From NCBI GenBank assembly GCA_016936535.1, contig JAFGXP010000049.1, positions 1-60,777 of the forward strand: a stretch of 60,777 bases of DNA, given 5' to 3'. The notes below the pieces were generated by a model, which saw only the letters and a program-made list of their open reading frames with translations, was not told where the DNA came from and made no database searches. Position 1 is the first letter of the stretch. Every line of letters starts with the position of its first letter. Below are positions 7,083 to 16,013 of the stretch, piece by piece. The translations under genes and the position numbers were made by a program. This stretch comes from Thiotrichales bacterium (GTDB lineage: Bacteria; Pseudomonadota; Gammaproteobacteria; Thiomicrospirales; Thiomicrospiraceae).

Positions 7083-9872
7083 GTGAGCAGGATTACACAG
7101 CATTTTCCAGGTTCTCGTTGGTGGAAATTTGATTTTCATACCCATACTCCCGCTTCATTAGACTACCGTGGTGATAAGGCAATTACAGCCGAAGCTTGGC
7201 TTCGTGATTACCGTAATGCTGGAATGGATGCTGTGATTGTCACAGATCACAATACAGGCAGTTGGGTTGATTCATTAAAAGCTGCGCTAGAGCAACTAAG
7301 ATCCCAAGATGAAATTTGGCGGGATTTTACGATTTTTCCGGGAATGGAGATTTCTTGTAATGGTGGTGTTCATCTTATTGCCATATTGGACACTGACCAA
7401 ACCAGTGCGGATATTGACGCTTTGCGCGGTGCAGTAGGGTACCAAGGTACTGCCGGGGATAGTGATGGAGTGACATCATTAAGTGTTGAACAGGTTATCG
7501 ACAAAATCCATGATATTGGTGGTATTGCTATTGCAGCTCACATAGATCAGCCAAAGGGGTTGCTCGAAAGCATTAAAGACCACAACACTCGTCTACCGAT
7601 TTTGCAGAAACTTGACGCAGTGGAGGTCATTGATAGTACCTATGCAGATTTGGCGTTGCTTGATGATAAACGGTTTTCTCATCTTGCGCGTGTGTTAGGT
7701 TCGGATAGTCATCACCCCAATAAGGTCGGGCGTGCTTATACGTGGATAAAATTATCTAAACTAAATTCAGATGGTTTGAAGTTGGCTTTGCTGGATAAAG
7801 AAGTGGCAATTAGACGCAGTGATGAGTCTGCTCAATCTCCGCAAACCTTTCCTAGCCATTGGATTCAGTCTTTAACACTTGAAAACCTGCACCTAAGACG
7901 TAATGGGCTTGGTTCTTTAATAATGGATTTTAATCCTGCCTACAATGCTGTGATTGGTGGACGAGGTAGCGGAAAATCAACCTTGGTTGAGTGTTTGCGT
8001 TTAACTTTAGCGCGCGATGGTGAATTGGATGCACTTGGTGATGAAAGCATCAAACGTAATTTTGAGGAGTTTAAACAAATCTATTCCACGCGTGATAAGC
8101 CGGGGATGATGCTTAATGAAACTAGGTTGATTGCGGAAGTTGTCAAAGGCTGTGGTAAGTTTGAGGAACGTTACCAGTATGTTTGGCAAAAAAATGCGTT
8201 TGGAAGTTTTGGCGTAGCGGTTATACGTTGGGACGGTTCAAAATGGCAAGAGACGGGCTTAAATGATCAGCAAGCAAGAGATTTATTCCCTGTTAAGGTA
8301 TTTAGCCAAAAACAAATTTTGGCATTGGCAAAAAATCCACAAAGTTTATTGGGTTACATTGATGACTCCATTCGTGAGCAAAAAGATGCTTGGCAAACTC
8401 AATTTGATCTGCTTAAACAAAACTTACTTGCTGCGAGATTGCGTGTTAGAGGGCTTAAAAATGAACTGAAGAAGAAGCCAGCAATGCAATTGGACTATCA
8501 GGAAGCGAGTCGTAAAGCTCAAGCCTTTTTGAATGCAAATTTTGGAGATTTATTAAAAAACTATCAGCGTGCAAATCAACAAAAAAGAGCGTTGGACGAT
8601 TTTTATCAATTATTGAGCAATGATATTGAAGCTTTACAGACTGGTGTAGAAGCTGCACAAAACTTGCCTTTAACGGGCGTAACGCAGTTTATTTTGGAAA
8701 CGCCCTCAGAAGAACAAGCATATAAAGCCGCGCTTGATATTAAAGGTCAACTAACTCAAGACTATCAAACGATTGTTGCTTTAGTTAATAAAATGAAAGC
8801 TAGCTTAGAACAGGGGGTGCAAACTCAATCCTCAAGTCAGTGGAACCTAGAAAATCAATCGGTTATTGATGCTTATATGCAAGAGACACAACGACTGAAA
8901 GAGCTTGGAATAGGAAGTGCGGGTGAAGCTGCGCAAGCTGTTGCTTTAGAAGATAGATTACGTAAACAATTGGGACAAATGCAGGCTCATGAGCAGGCGT
9001 TGACTGAAGCCGAAAACGAGGTGGGACAATCTGAAAAGTTGCTTACAGAACACAGAACGCGATTAACACAGATTCGTCAAGAATTTATAGATGATAAGTT
9101 GCAAGATAATGACTTGATTAAGGTTTCTTTGTGTTCAATGGGGGATGTGAAAGATGCGGTTAAAAAATTTAGAATTCTATTGAGGTTGCCAGAAAGCGGC
9201 TTTGAAGGGTCAATTTGGTCGGAGGATGAGAATGGGATACCTAATTCTGGTATTTTGGTTGACTTAGCTAATTCAAAAATGCCAGCTAGTCTAAATAGCT
9301 CTTCTCTATTTGATATGAAGGCCGCAATTTATAACAGAAATAAGCAGGTGCTTACTACTTCTTTGGATGGGCGATTGTTAAAGCGCCTTGAAACACTGAC
9401 AGACGAAGACTTTGATAGCCTAGCTTGGTGGTATCCAGAAGATGAGGTACTCCTAGAGTATCGTCCAGCAAGTAACAAGCCATGGAAGCCTTTAAATCAA
9501 GCCTCAGCCGGTCAAAAAACCGCAGCGATGTTATCGTTTTTGTTGGTGCAAAGTAATGAGCCTTTAATTCTCGATCAACCAGAAGATGATTTAGATAATG
9601 CCTTGGTTTCGGAATTGATTGTTGCACAGTTGCGAAAAAACAAGGCACATCGACAGCTCATTATCATCACGCATAATGCCAATATTGTTGTTAATGCAGA
9701 TGCCGAACAAGTTATTACTATGAAGTTTGACGGTCAAATTGGTGTGGATTCAAGTGGTGGACTACAGGAAACGCCTGTTAGGCAAGCTATTTGTCGAGTG
9801 ATGGAAGGCGGTGAGATTGCCTTTAAACAACGTTATCAGCGCATACTTAAAGACTTGGAAGTGGTTAGATGA
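7083..9872 (+). CDS. TrlF-like PHP-domain / SMC-type ATPase
   Basis: The N-terminal 270 residues form a PHP phosphoesterase domain: HTHTP (about residue 19), TDHN (about 54), AAHIDQP (about 152) and GSDSHHP (about 206) supply metal ligands. An ABC/SMC-type ATPase follows: Walker A GGRGSGKST (about 292), a long coiled-coil-like middle, the signature SAGQKT (about 807), Walker B LILDQPEDD (about 828) and IITHN (about 860). The GTG at 7083 is taken as start because AGGAG at 7071-7075 is seven bases ahead; an upstream in-frame TTG at 7047 lies inside an inverted repeat. Proteins of this build include TrlF and the ppl (PHP plus SMC ATPase) defence protein. Its place inside a type III RM locus suggests an extra effector. 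Substrate unknown. Confidence 0.85.
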   Translation: MSRITQHFPGSRWWKFDFHTHTPASLDYRGDKAITAEAWLRDYRNAGMDAVIVTDHNTGSWVDSLKAALEQLRSQDEIWRDFTIFPGMEISCNGGVHLIAILDTDQTSADIDALRGAVGYQGTAGDSDGVTSLSVEQVIDKIHDIGGIAIAAHIDQPKGLLESIKDHNTRLPILQKLDAVEVIDSTYADLALLDDKRFSHLARVLGSDSHHPNKVGRAYTWIKLSKLNSDGLKLALLDKEVAIRRSDESAQSPQTFPSHWIQSLTLENLHLRRNGLGSLIMDFNPAYNAVIGGRGSGKSTLVECLRLTLARDGELDALGDESIKRNFEEFKQIYSTRDKPGMMLNETRLIAEVVKGCGKFEERYQYVWQKNAFGSFGVAVIRWDGSKWQETGLNDQQARDLFPVKVFSQKQILALAKNPQSLLGYIDDSIREQKDAWQTQFDLLKQNLLAARLRVRGLKNELKKKPAMQLDYQEASRKAQAFLNANFGDLLKNYQRANQQKRALDDFYQLLSNDIEALQTGVEAAQNLPLTGVTQFILETPSEEQAYKAALDIKGQLTQDYQTIVALVNKMKASLEQGVQTQSSSQWNLENQSVIDAYMQETQRLKELGIGSAGEAAQAVALEDRLRKQLGQMQAHEQALTEAENEVGQSEKLLTEHRTRLTQIRQEFIDDKLQDNDLIKVSLCSMGDVKDAVKKFRILLRLPESGFEGSIWSEDENGIPNSGILVDLANSKMPASLNSSSLFDMKAAIYNRNKQVLTTSLDGRLLKRLETLTDEDFDSLAWWYPEDEVLLEYRPASNKPWKPLNQASAGQKTAAMLSFLLVQSNEPLILDQPEDDLDNALVSELIVAQLRKNKAHRQLIIITHNANIVVNADAEQVITMKFDGQIGVDSSGGLQETPVRQAICRVMEGGEIAFKQRYQRILKDLEVVR

Positions 9873-11122
9873 ATATTGACACTTTATTAAATAAAATTCG
9901 GCTTGGTGAAGACTCTAGGCTGGAGTTTAAAAGAGTGGTGATGCGTAGCGATACCAGAGTAGAAGCGCCACATGCGGGTAGTCTAGCCGATGAATTGGCG
10001 GCGATGGCGAATGCGCAAGGCGGTTTATTGGTGCTGGGCGTTGATGATAAAAGTAAACAAGTATTGGGTATACCTTATTCTTCACTTGATACCGTCGAAA
10101 AGTGGTTGTCTGAGATTTGTCAAGATAAGGTTAGCCCCCCGTTAGAAATTCTTACTGAACATGTTGAGTTGCCAGATGAGTCTGCACAGATGAAACCTGT
10201 GATTGTTGTGACAGTTCCTAAAAGTTTGATGGTGCATAAAAGCCCAAATGGTTACTTTAAACGCGTTGCGCACGCTAAGCGTGAAATGTCGCCAGATGTT
10301 TTAGCTAGATTATTTCAACAGCGTAGCCAAACACGTTTGATTCGATTTGATGAGCAACCAGTGCCAACAACAAGTATTGATGATGCGGATGCTTTACTTG
10401 TCCGCCCTTTTTTAAGAGAAGGGGAAGGAGATACGGCGCGTCAACTTGGACGTTTACATTTATTAAGTGTAGATGATGAAGGTCGTCAGGTACTTTCTAT
10501 CGCAGGTGTTCTTCTGTGTACTCAGCGGCCAACGCAATGGCTGCCTCACGCGTACATTCAAGCGGTAGCTTATCGCGGTGAAACCAATGATCCGCAGTAT
10601 CAATTGGACGCGAAAGATTTCGATGGCCCGATTGATCGCCAGATTTGGGATGCGTTTCATTTTGTGCAACGGCATATGCAAGTACCCGCCAAAAAAGATT
10701 TAGGGCGAGTGGATTATCCCCAGTACAGTTTGCGCGCGGTATTTGAGGCATTGGTCAATGCGGTGGCACATCGGGATTATTCTTTGTCACAGGGGCGCAT
10801 TCGTTTGCATTTGTTTAGTGATCGGTTGGAGCTGTATTCGCCGGGTTCGTTGCTTAACACCATGACGGTGGAGTCGATGCAAATGATGTCGATGCCGCGT
10901 AACGAGGTGATTTCCAGTTTGTTTGCTCGGTATTTTTCGGTCCAAGAATCGGGGTTGGGTCGTTCTTATTTAATGGATCGTCGGGGTGCGGGGGTGGATG
11001 TCATTATTAACGAAAGTACCGCTTTGTCGGGTATCAAACCGGTTTATGAAAATCTTGCCGATATGGAATTGCGTTTAACGATTTATGCCGCAAAACCACC
11101 CGCTGAGGAGGGCGAAGTATGA
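9869..11122 (+). CDS. AlbA_2 (Schlafen-like) domain ATP-binding protein
   Basis: The 417-residue protein begins with an AlbA_2 / divergent AAA_4 (Schlafen-like) domain: LEFKRVV near residue 18 and a following LVLGVDD stretch. The C-terminal third holds a GHKL-type region, FEALVNAVAHRDYS (about 291-304) and GRIRLHLFSDRLELYSPG. Such proteins are often annotated as ATP-binding transcriptional regulators, but they also recur beside type III RM genes. Both ends overlap neighbours by ATGA (trlF upstream, res downstream), so it is translationally coupled within the operon. Composition changes from AT-rich to GC-richer near 10480 inside the gene, a possible recombination point. It could be a regulator or a structural part of the restriction complex. 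Confidence 0.8.
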   Translation: MNIDTLLNKIRLGEDSRLEFKRVVMRSDTRVEAPHAGSLADELAAMANAQGGLLVLGVDDKSKQVLGIPYSSLDTVEKWLSEICQDKVSPPLEILTEHVELPDESAQMKPVIVVTVPKSLMVHKSPNGYFKRVAHAKREMSPDVLARLFQQRSQTRLIRFDEQPVPTTSIDDADALLVRPFLREGEGDTARQLGRLHLLSVDDEGRQVLSIAGVLLCTQRPTQWLPHAYIQAVAYRGETNDPQYQLDAKDFDGPIDRQIWDAFHFVQRHMQVPAKKDLGRVDYPQYSLRAVFEALVNAVAHRDYSLSQGRIRLHLFSDRLELYSPGSLLNTMTVESMQMMSMPRNEVISSLFARYFSVQESGLGRSYLMDRRGAGVDVIINESTALSGIKPVYENLADMELRLTIYAAKPPAEEGEV

Positions 11123-13812
11123 GCAACCAACGCATTTTAAAGAACATTAGCGGGCGTTTGAGTTTGCGTGCGCCGCAGGAAGAATCTTTGCAGGCATTGG
11201 CACAGGCCTTAGAAAATGCGCCGGATATTTTGCATAGTCAACGTGATTTAGAAGATTTATTGGGCAAGTTGAGTGCGCAGTTTCCAAACTTGAGCGATTT
11301 TGAGCGCGATTTCCCGTCTTTGTGTTTTGCCTTGGCAACAGGGGTGGGGAAAACACGTTTAATGGGCGCGTTTGTCGCTTATTTGCATTTGGCGTATGGC
11401 GTGCGCAATTTCTTTGTATTGGCACCAAACCTGACCATCTATAACAAACTGATTGAGGATTTTGATAATCCGGCTTCGCCTAAGTATGTGTTTAAAGGCA
11501 TGACGGAGTTTGTGCTGAATCGCCCGATTGTGATTACCGGCGACAATTACGAACACCGTGGCGCTCAAGTTGGCACGGATATGTTTGGACAAGCGCAAGA
11601 AATCCGCATCAATATTTTTAACATCGCCAAAATCACCTCCGAATCGCGCGGTGGTAAAGCGCCGCGCATTAAGCGTATGTCGGAATATCTGGGCGACAGT
11701 TATTTTAATTATCTGGCTGAATTGGATGATTTGGTGTTGCTGATGGACGAATCGCATCGCTACCGCGCCAGTGCCGGTATGCGGGCGATTAATGAATTAA
11801 AACCGCGCTTGGGCTTGGAGCTGACGGCCACGCCTTTTACCGAATCATCTAAAGGGCCGGTGCCATTCAAAAATGTGGTGGTGGATTATCCTTTGGCGCG
11901 GGCGATGGACGATGGCTTTGTGAAAGAGCCGGCCGTGGCGACGCAGCGGAATTTTAATGCTAGCCAATATACGCCTGAAGCGTTGGAGCGCATTAAGCTG
12001 GAAGACGGCATTCGCTTACATGAAGCCACTAAGTTGGAACTGTTTACCTATGCCAAACAACAGGGAGTAAAACAGGTAAAGCCCTTTATGTTGGTGATTG
12101 CGCGTGACACGACGCATGCAGCGAACTTAAAAGAACTGATTGAAACGCAACTGTTTGCCGGACGTTATAAAGATAAAGTGATTCAGGTGGATTCGAGTAG
12201 TTCGGAAGATGAAACCATTGCGCGTTTGTTGGCGGTGGAAAGTGTTGATGAGCCGACCGAAATTGTGATTCATGTGAATATGCTCAAAGAAGGTTGGGAT
12301 GTCACCAATCTTTATACCATTGTGCCCTTGCGAGCCGCGAATGCACGCACTTTGATTGAGCAGTCCATTGGGCGTGGTTTGCGCTTGCCTTACGGAAAAC
12401 GCACTGGGGTGGAAGCAGTCGATCGCTTAACCATTGTTGCGCATGATCGTTTCCAAGAAATTGTGGATGAAGCCAATAATCCAAATAACCCTTTGCGGAT
12501 GAAGCAGGTGATTTTGGACGCGGATGATTCGGCTGAAAAACGCGATAGTGTGCAGGTTTCGTCTAATCTGGATGGGCTGATAAGCGGGCAGTATTTACAA
12601 AGTGCGCGCGGTGAAACCTATTCACAGCATCTTTCAGTGGAGGAGCCTGTTGCTATTTTCAACGGTGAAACCGAAAGACAAGTGGCGCAGGTGGCGTTAC
12701 AAGTCTTGCAGACCTATCAGCATCAACCGCAATTGGCACCGACCACCCAGGCATTAAGCCGTGCGGACATTCAACAGCAGGTGTATCAAACGGTTTCCGA
12801 AAAACTACAAGGCCAACAACAGTCGCTATTGGAAGACGAAGAGCATCTTCAACTCGAAGAGGTGATTGCCAAAACCACACAATTATTGATTGCGCAGACG
12901 ATTGATATTCCGCGCATTTTGGTGCAACCGATTGGTGAAGTGACTTATGGGTACCAGCCGTTTTCGGTGGATTTGAGTGGATTGAATTTGAATCCGAGTA
13001 ATCGGGATTTGGTCTTGCAAAGTTTGCAGACGAATCAGCAAAGTACCTTGGCTGCTGAACAAAGTAGAAAATACCAGCGCTTAGAGGATTATGTCGTCGA
13101 GCATCTCGTCGATTTTGATGATATTTCTTACGACGAACATGGCGAATTGGTTTATGACCTCGTTGGTCAAGTGGTGCGTTATTTCAAAGAGGCCAAGTCC
13201 TTTAGTGAGGATGAATTGAACAATATTTTCTTTGGCTTTGCCAAGCAAATTGCCGCCAATATCCATGCTCAGATGGCCGAGCATTTTTGGGAAAAGGCGA
13301 CGGGTTATGAAGTCAAAATTACCGCCGGGTTTATGCCCCTAAAGCAGCCTACCTTTAGTTTTGACGGCAAACAAATTCATAACCTATATGACACGGTCGC
13401 CGATAAGAGCAAAATAAAGTCGATGTTGTTTGGCGGCTTTAGCAAGTGTTTGTATCCGGTGCAAAAATTTGATTCGGATACCGAGCGCACCTTTGCCAAG
13501 ATGTTGGAGCGCCAAGCGATTAAATGGCTCAAACCGGTTTCTGGTCAGTTTCAGATTTTTTATAAAGAGGGTGTGGAGCACCGCGAATATCTGCCGGATT
13601 TTGTGGCTGAGTTTGAAGATCGCATTTTGATGGTTGAAACCAAAGCGCGTAATGAAATGACCGATGCCATCGTGTTGGCAAAAAAAGAGGCCGCAGAAAA
13701 ATGGTGTCAACAGGCTTCTGAACATGCGTTGAAGCATGGCGCTAAAGTGTGGATCTATAAACTCATTGCCCATGACCAAGTGCAAGAACAGATGGCGGTG
13801 CTAGATTTTTAA
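11119..13812 (+). CDS. res: Type III restriction enzyme helicase-nuclease (Res)
   Basis: The 897-residue protein is an SF2 translocase: Walker A ATGVGKT (about residues 73-79), DESH box (about 210), TATPF (about 236), GWDVTN and the motif VI stretch QSIGRGLRLP (about 415). Near the C-terminus YLPDF (about 823) and VETKAR (about 838) give an intact PD-(D/E)XK endonuclease site. With Mod this makes a complete type III restriction enzyme that moves along DNA by ATP hydrolysis and cuts unmethylated sites. The start overlaps the AlbA-type gene's stop. Mod and res are normally adjacent; here two genes intervene. The gene is GC-richer than trlF (34 G+C in 11641-11700), matching the 3' end of mod. 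Confidence 0.9.
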   Translation: MSNQRILKNISGRLSLRAPQEESLQALAQALENAPDILHSQRDLEDLLGKLSAQFPNLSDFERDFPSLCFALATGVGKTRLMGAFVAYLHLAYGVRNFFVLAPNLTIYNKLIEDFDNPASPKYVFKGMTEFVLNRPIVITGDNYEHRGAQVGTDMFGQAQEIRINIFNIAKITSESRGGKAPRIKRMSEYLGDSYFNYLAELDDLVLLMDESHRYRASAGMRAINELKPRLGLELTATPFTESSKGPVPFKNVVVDYPLARAMDDGFVKEPAVATQRNFNASQYTPEALERIKLEDGIRLHEATKLELFTYAKQQGVKQVKPFMLVIARDTTHAANLKELIETQLFAGRYKDKVIQVDSSSSEDETIARLLAVESVDEPTEIVIHVNMLKEGWDVTNLYTIVPLRAANARTLIEQSIGRGLRLPYGKRTGVEAVDRLTIVAHDRFQEIVDEANNPNNPLRMKQVILDADDSAEKRDSVQVSSNLDGLISGQYLQSARGETYSQHLSVEEPVAIFNGETERQVAQVALQVLQTYQHQPQLAPTTQALSRADIQQQVYQTVSEKLQGQQQSLLEDEEHLQLEEVIAKTTQLLIAQTIDIPRILVQPIGEVTYGYQPFSVDLSGLNLNPSNRDLVLQSLQTNQQSTLAAEQSRKYQRLEDYVVEHLVDFDDISYDEHGELVYDLVGQVVRYFKEAKSFSEDELNNIFFGFAKQIAANIHAQMAEHFWEKATGYEVKITAGFMPLKQPTFSFDGKQIHNLYDTVADKSKIKSMLFGGFSKCLYPVQKFDSDTERTFAKMLERQAIKWLKPVSGQFQIFYKEGVEHREYLPDFVAEFEDRILMVETKARNEMTDAIVLAKKEAAEKWCQQASEHALKHGAKVWIYKLIAHDQVQEQMAVLDF

Positions 13813-13854
13813 GGGCTTGCGGACTTTAAGCGGTTCAGCAAAAAGAGAAGCAGA

Positions 13855-15333
13855 TTGGATTATTTTCATTTAAGTCAATTACGCAAAACGCATCCGGCTT
13901 GGCGGTTATTGTGTGCTGAGCAGGCGCCTTTGGTAATGAGTTTTTTGCATAGGATGTTTATCGAACCGAATGTACGCAGTCTATTGCAGTCGGAGTTGAT
14001 ACTCAAATTGGAAGATTTTCTCTATCAACTGAGGCAGGAAGTGGAGGATGAGGACGCTTTTCCCAAGTCCGCTTATGCTTATCTTGAAGACTGGGCGCAA
14101 AACGATAAAGGTTGGTTGCGTAAGTTCTATCCCCTTGAGGCCGAAGAGGCTGCTTATGATTTAACACCTGCTACCGAAAAGGCGATTGCGTGGCTGCAGA
14201 GTTTGCAAAACAAATCGTTTATCGGCACTGAATCACGCTTGCTAACCTTGTTTGACCTGCTAAAACAAATTGCCTCAGGGACAGAGGAATCCGCCGAAAA
14301 TCGCATAGCGGAGCTTAAAAAACAACGCGCGGAGCTGGATGCTCAAATTGCCGTGATCGAAAAAGGCGATTGGGCGGTGATGGACGACAGTGGTGTTAAA
14401 GAACGTTTTATGCAGTTTGATCGAGTGGCGCGTGAATTATTGGGCGATTTTCGGCAGTTGGAGCAGAATTTTCGTGATCTTGATCTGTCTGTACGTGAAA
14501 CGATTGCGACCTGGGAAGGTTCTAAGGGAGCCTTATTGGAGCAGATTTTTGCAGAACAGGACGTGTTGGCGGATTCGGATCAAGGTAAAAGTTTCCAAGC
14601 ATTTTGGCGCTTTTTGATGTCCTCACAAAGTCAACAGGAGTTGGAAGCCTTGTTGGCCAAGGTGTTTGCACTCCCGCCGGTTATGCAGTTGGAGCCCGAT
14701 AGGCGTTTGCGAAAGGTGCATTACGACTGGCTGCAAGCCGGCGAACAGACGCAACGTATGGTGCAAAAACTGTCATCGCAATTGCGTCAGTTTCTCGACA
14801 AACAGGCTTGGATGGAAAATAAGCGGTTATTGCAGCAATTGGATAGCGTATTGCATCAGGCGGTGGATTTAAAAGGTGAGATTCCGGAAAGCTTGAATTT
14901 ACCGAAACCTTTCGCTGCCTTTATGCAGCTGGAACTGCCGAAGTTTGATTTGAACTTTCCGATGGAACGCAGCTTGTTTCGTCCTCCTTTACTGCAGGAT
15001 CTTAGTGTTCAAGTGGAAGCAGATTCAGGGCAAGCGGTGGATGTGTCTGCGCTATTTGAAGAGGTATTTGTCGATGAACTGGTGTTAAAAGAACAGATTA
15101 GCCAGTTATTACAGTCCAGGCGTCAAGTGAATTTACAGGATGTTTTGACGGCCTTTCCCTTGCAGTTGGGCGTAGCAGAACTGGTCGGTTATTTGTCGAT
15201 TGCCAGTCAAAATGATGTGGATGCGCCTTGGCAAGCCTTGGTGGATGATACGCATCCGCAGTTGCTGCATTGGCAGGATCTTAGCGGCAAAGAGCACCAA
15301 GCCTGGGTGCCGAATATGATTTTTACCCGTTAG
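13855..15333 (+). CDS. jetA: Wadjet subunit JetA (DUF3375, kleisin)
   Basis: A 492-residue DUF3375 protein with an N-terminal helical domain (RKTHPAWRLL near residue 10) and a coiled-coil-like segment around residues 145-170. JetA is the MukF-like kleisin that bridges the SMC heads of Wadjet, a complex that extrudes small circular DNA loops and cleaves them. The start is a TTG with AGAGAAG at 13844-13850; there is no closer ATG that keeps the conserved N-terminus, so low-level initiation is possible. The gap from res is only 42 bases, so jetABCD may be read through from the type III operon. Order jetA-B-C-D fits type I Wadjet. Confidence 0.9.
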   Translation: MDYFHLSQLRKTHPAWRLLCAEQAPLVMSFLHRMFIEPNVRSLLQSELILKLEDFLYQLRQEVEDEDAFPKSAYAYLEDWAQNDKGWLRKFYPLEAEEAAYDLTPATEKAIAWLQSLQNKSFIGTESRLLTLFDLLKQIASGTEESAENRIAELKKQRAELDAQIAVIEKGDWAVMDDSGVKERFMQFDRVARELLGDFRQLEQNFRDLDLSVRETIATWEGSKGALLEQIFAEQDVLADSDQGKSFQAFWRFLMSSQSQQELEALLAKVFALPPVMQLEPDRRLRKVHYDWLQAGEQTQRMVQKLSSQLRQFLDKQAWMENKRLLQQLDSVLHQAVDLKGEIPESLNLPKPFAAFMQLELPKFDLNFPMERSLFRPPLLQDLSVQVEADSGQAVDVSALFEEVFVDELVLKEQISQLLQSRRQVNLQDVLTAFPLQLGVAELVGYLSIASQNDVDAPWQALVDDTHPQLLHWQDLSGKEHQAWVPNMIFTR

Positions 15334-15356
15334 TAAATGATGGATTGGGGGGCTGA

Positions 15357-16013
15357 ATGTTAGAAGCGTTTTCACCAGAAGCCGATAATGCATCAGATGA
15401 ATTATCGAGGGTGTTGATTCATTTGTTGAAAGGCATCGTTTATCGCGACGAGCAGGAAGCTTTATGGCAAAGTTTGATCAAACGGCAAAGTCAGGTCAAA
15501 GAATATATCCAGGAGCTGGGTTTGGCGCTGGTGATTTTTGAAGACGAAGGCTTTGCTTGGTTGAAAAACCGTGAAACTGAGAGTGCAGATGAAGATGAAG
15601 ATGCCTTGCCGAAACTGGTTTCGCGCCGACCTTTGAGTTATGCCTTGAGTTTATTGCTGGCATTGTTACGCAAGCAGTTATTGTTGTTTGATGCGCAGTC
15701 CGGCGAGGGGCGTTTGGTCTTACGATTTGACGAAATGGTTGAACTCATGCAGGCCTATTTACCCAGTGGCACCAATGAAGTGAAATGGCGCGATCAAATC
15801 GTCGTTCAGGTGCAAAAAGCCGTTGAAATGGGTTTTTTGAAAAAATTAAAAACGACCGTTGAAAAGCAGGAAGCGCAATATGAAGTGCGGCGTATTCTGA
15901 TTGCGTTTATTGATGCGCAGTGGCTAGGGGAGTTTGAGGTGCGGTTGCAGGCCTATCGTGATTATGCGCAGGGTGGTGAACTGTTGGATTCTGGGACGGA
16001 GGAATCCGTATGA
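15357..16013 (+). CDS. jetB: Wadjet subunit JetB (DUF4194, MukE-like)
   Basis: A 218-residue DUF4194 protein, equivalent to the MukE/kite subunit that binds the JetA kleisin. It has an N-terminal helical domain, an acidic patch (ESADEDEDA, about residues 75-83) and a C-terminal winged-helix-like segment ending in VRRILIAFIDAQW. Its length fits the family. The stop overlaps the jetC start (ATGATGG), which points to coupled translation and fixed stoichiometry. Family and operon position make the call firm. Confidence 0.9.
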   Translation: MLEAFSPEADNASDELSRVLIHLLKGIVYRDEQEALWQSLIKRQSQVKEYIQELGLALVIFEDEGFAWLKNRETESADEDEDALPKLVSRRPLSYALSLLLALLRKQLLLFDAQSGEGRLVLRFDEMVELMQAYLPSGTNEVKWRDQIVVQVQKAVEMGFLKKLKTTVEKQEAQYEVRRILIAFIDAQWLGEFEVRLQAYRDYAQGGELLDSGTEESV

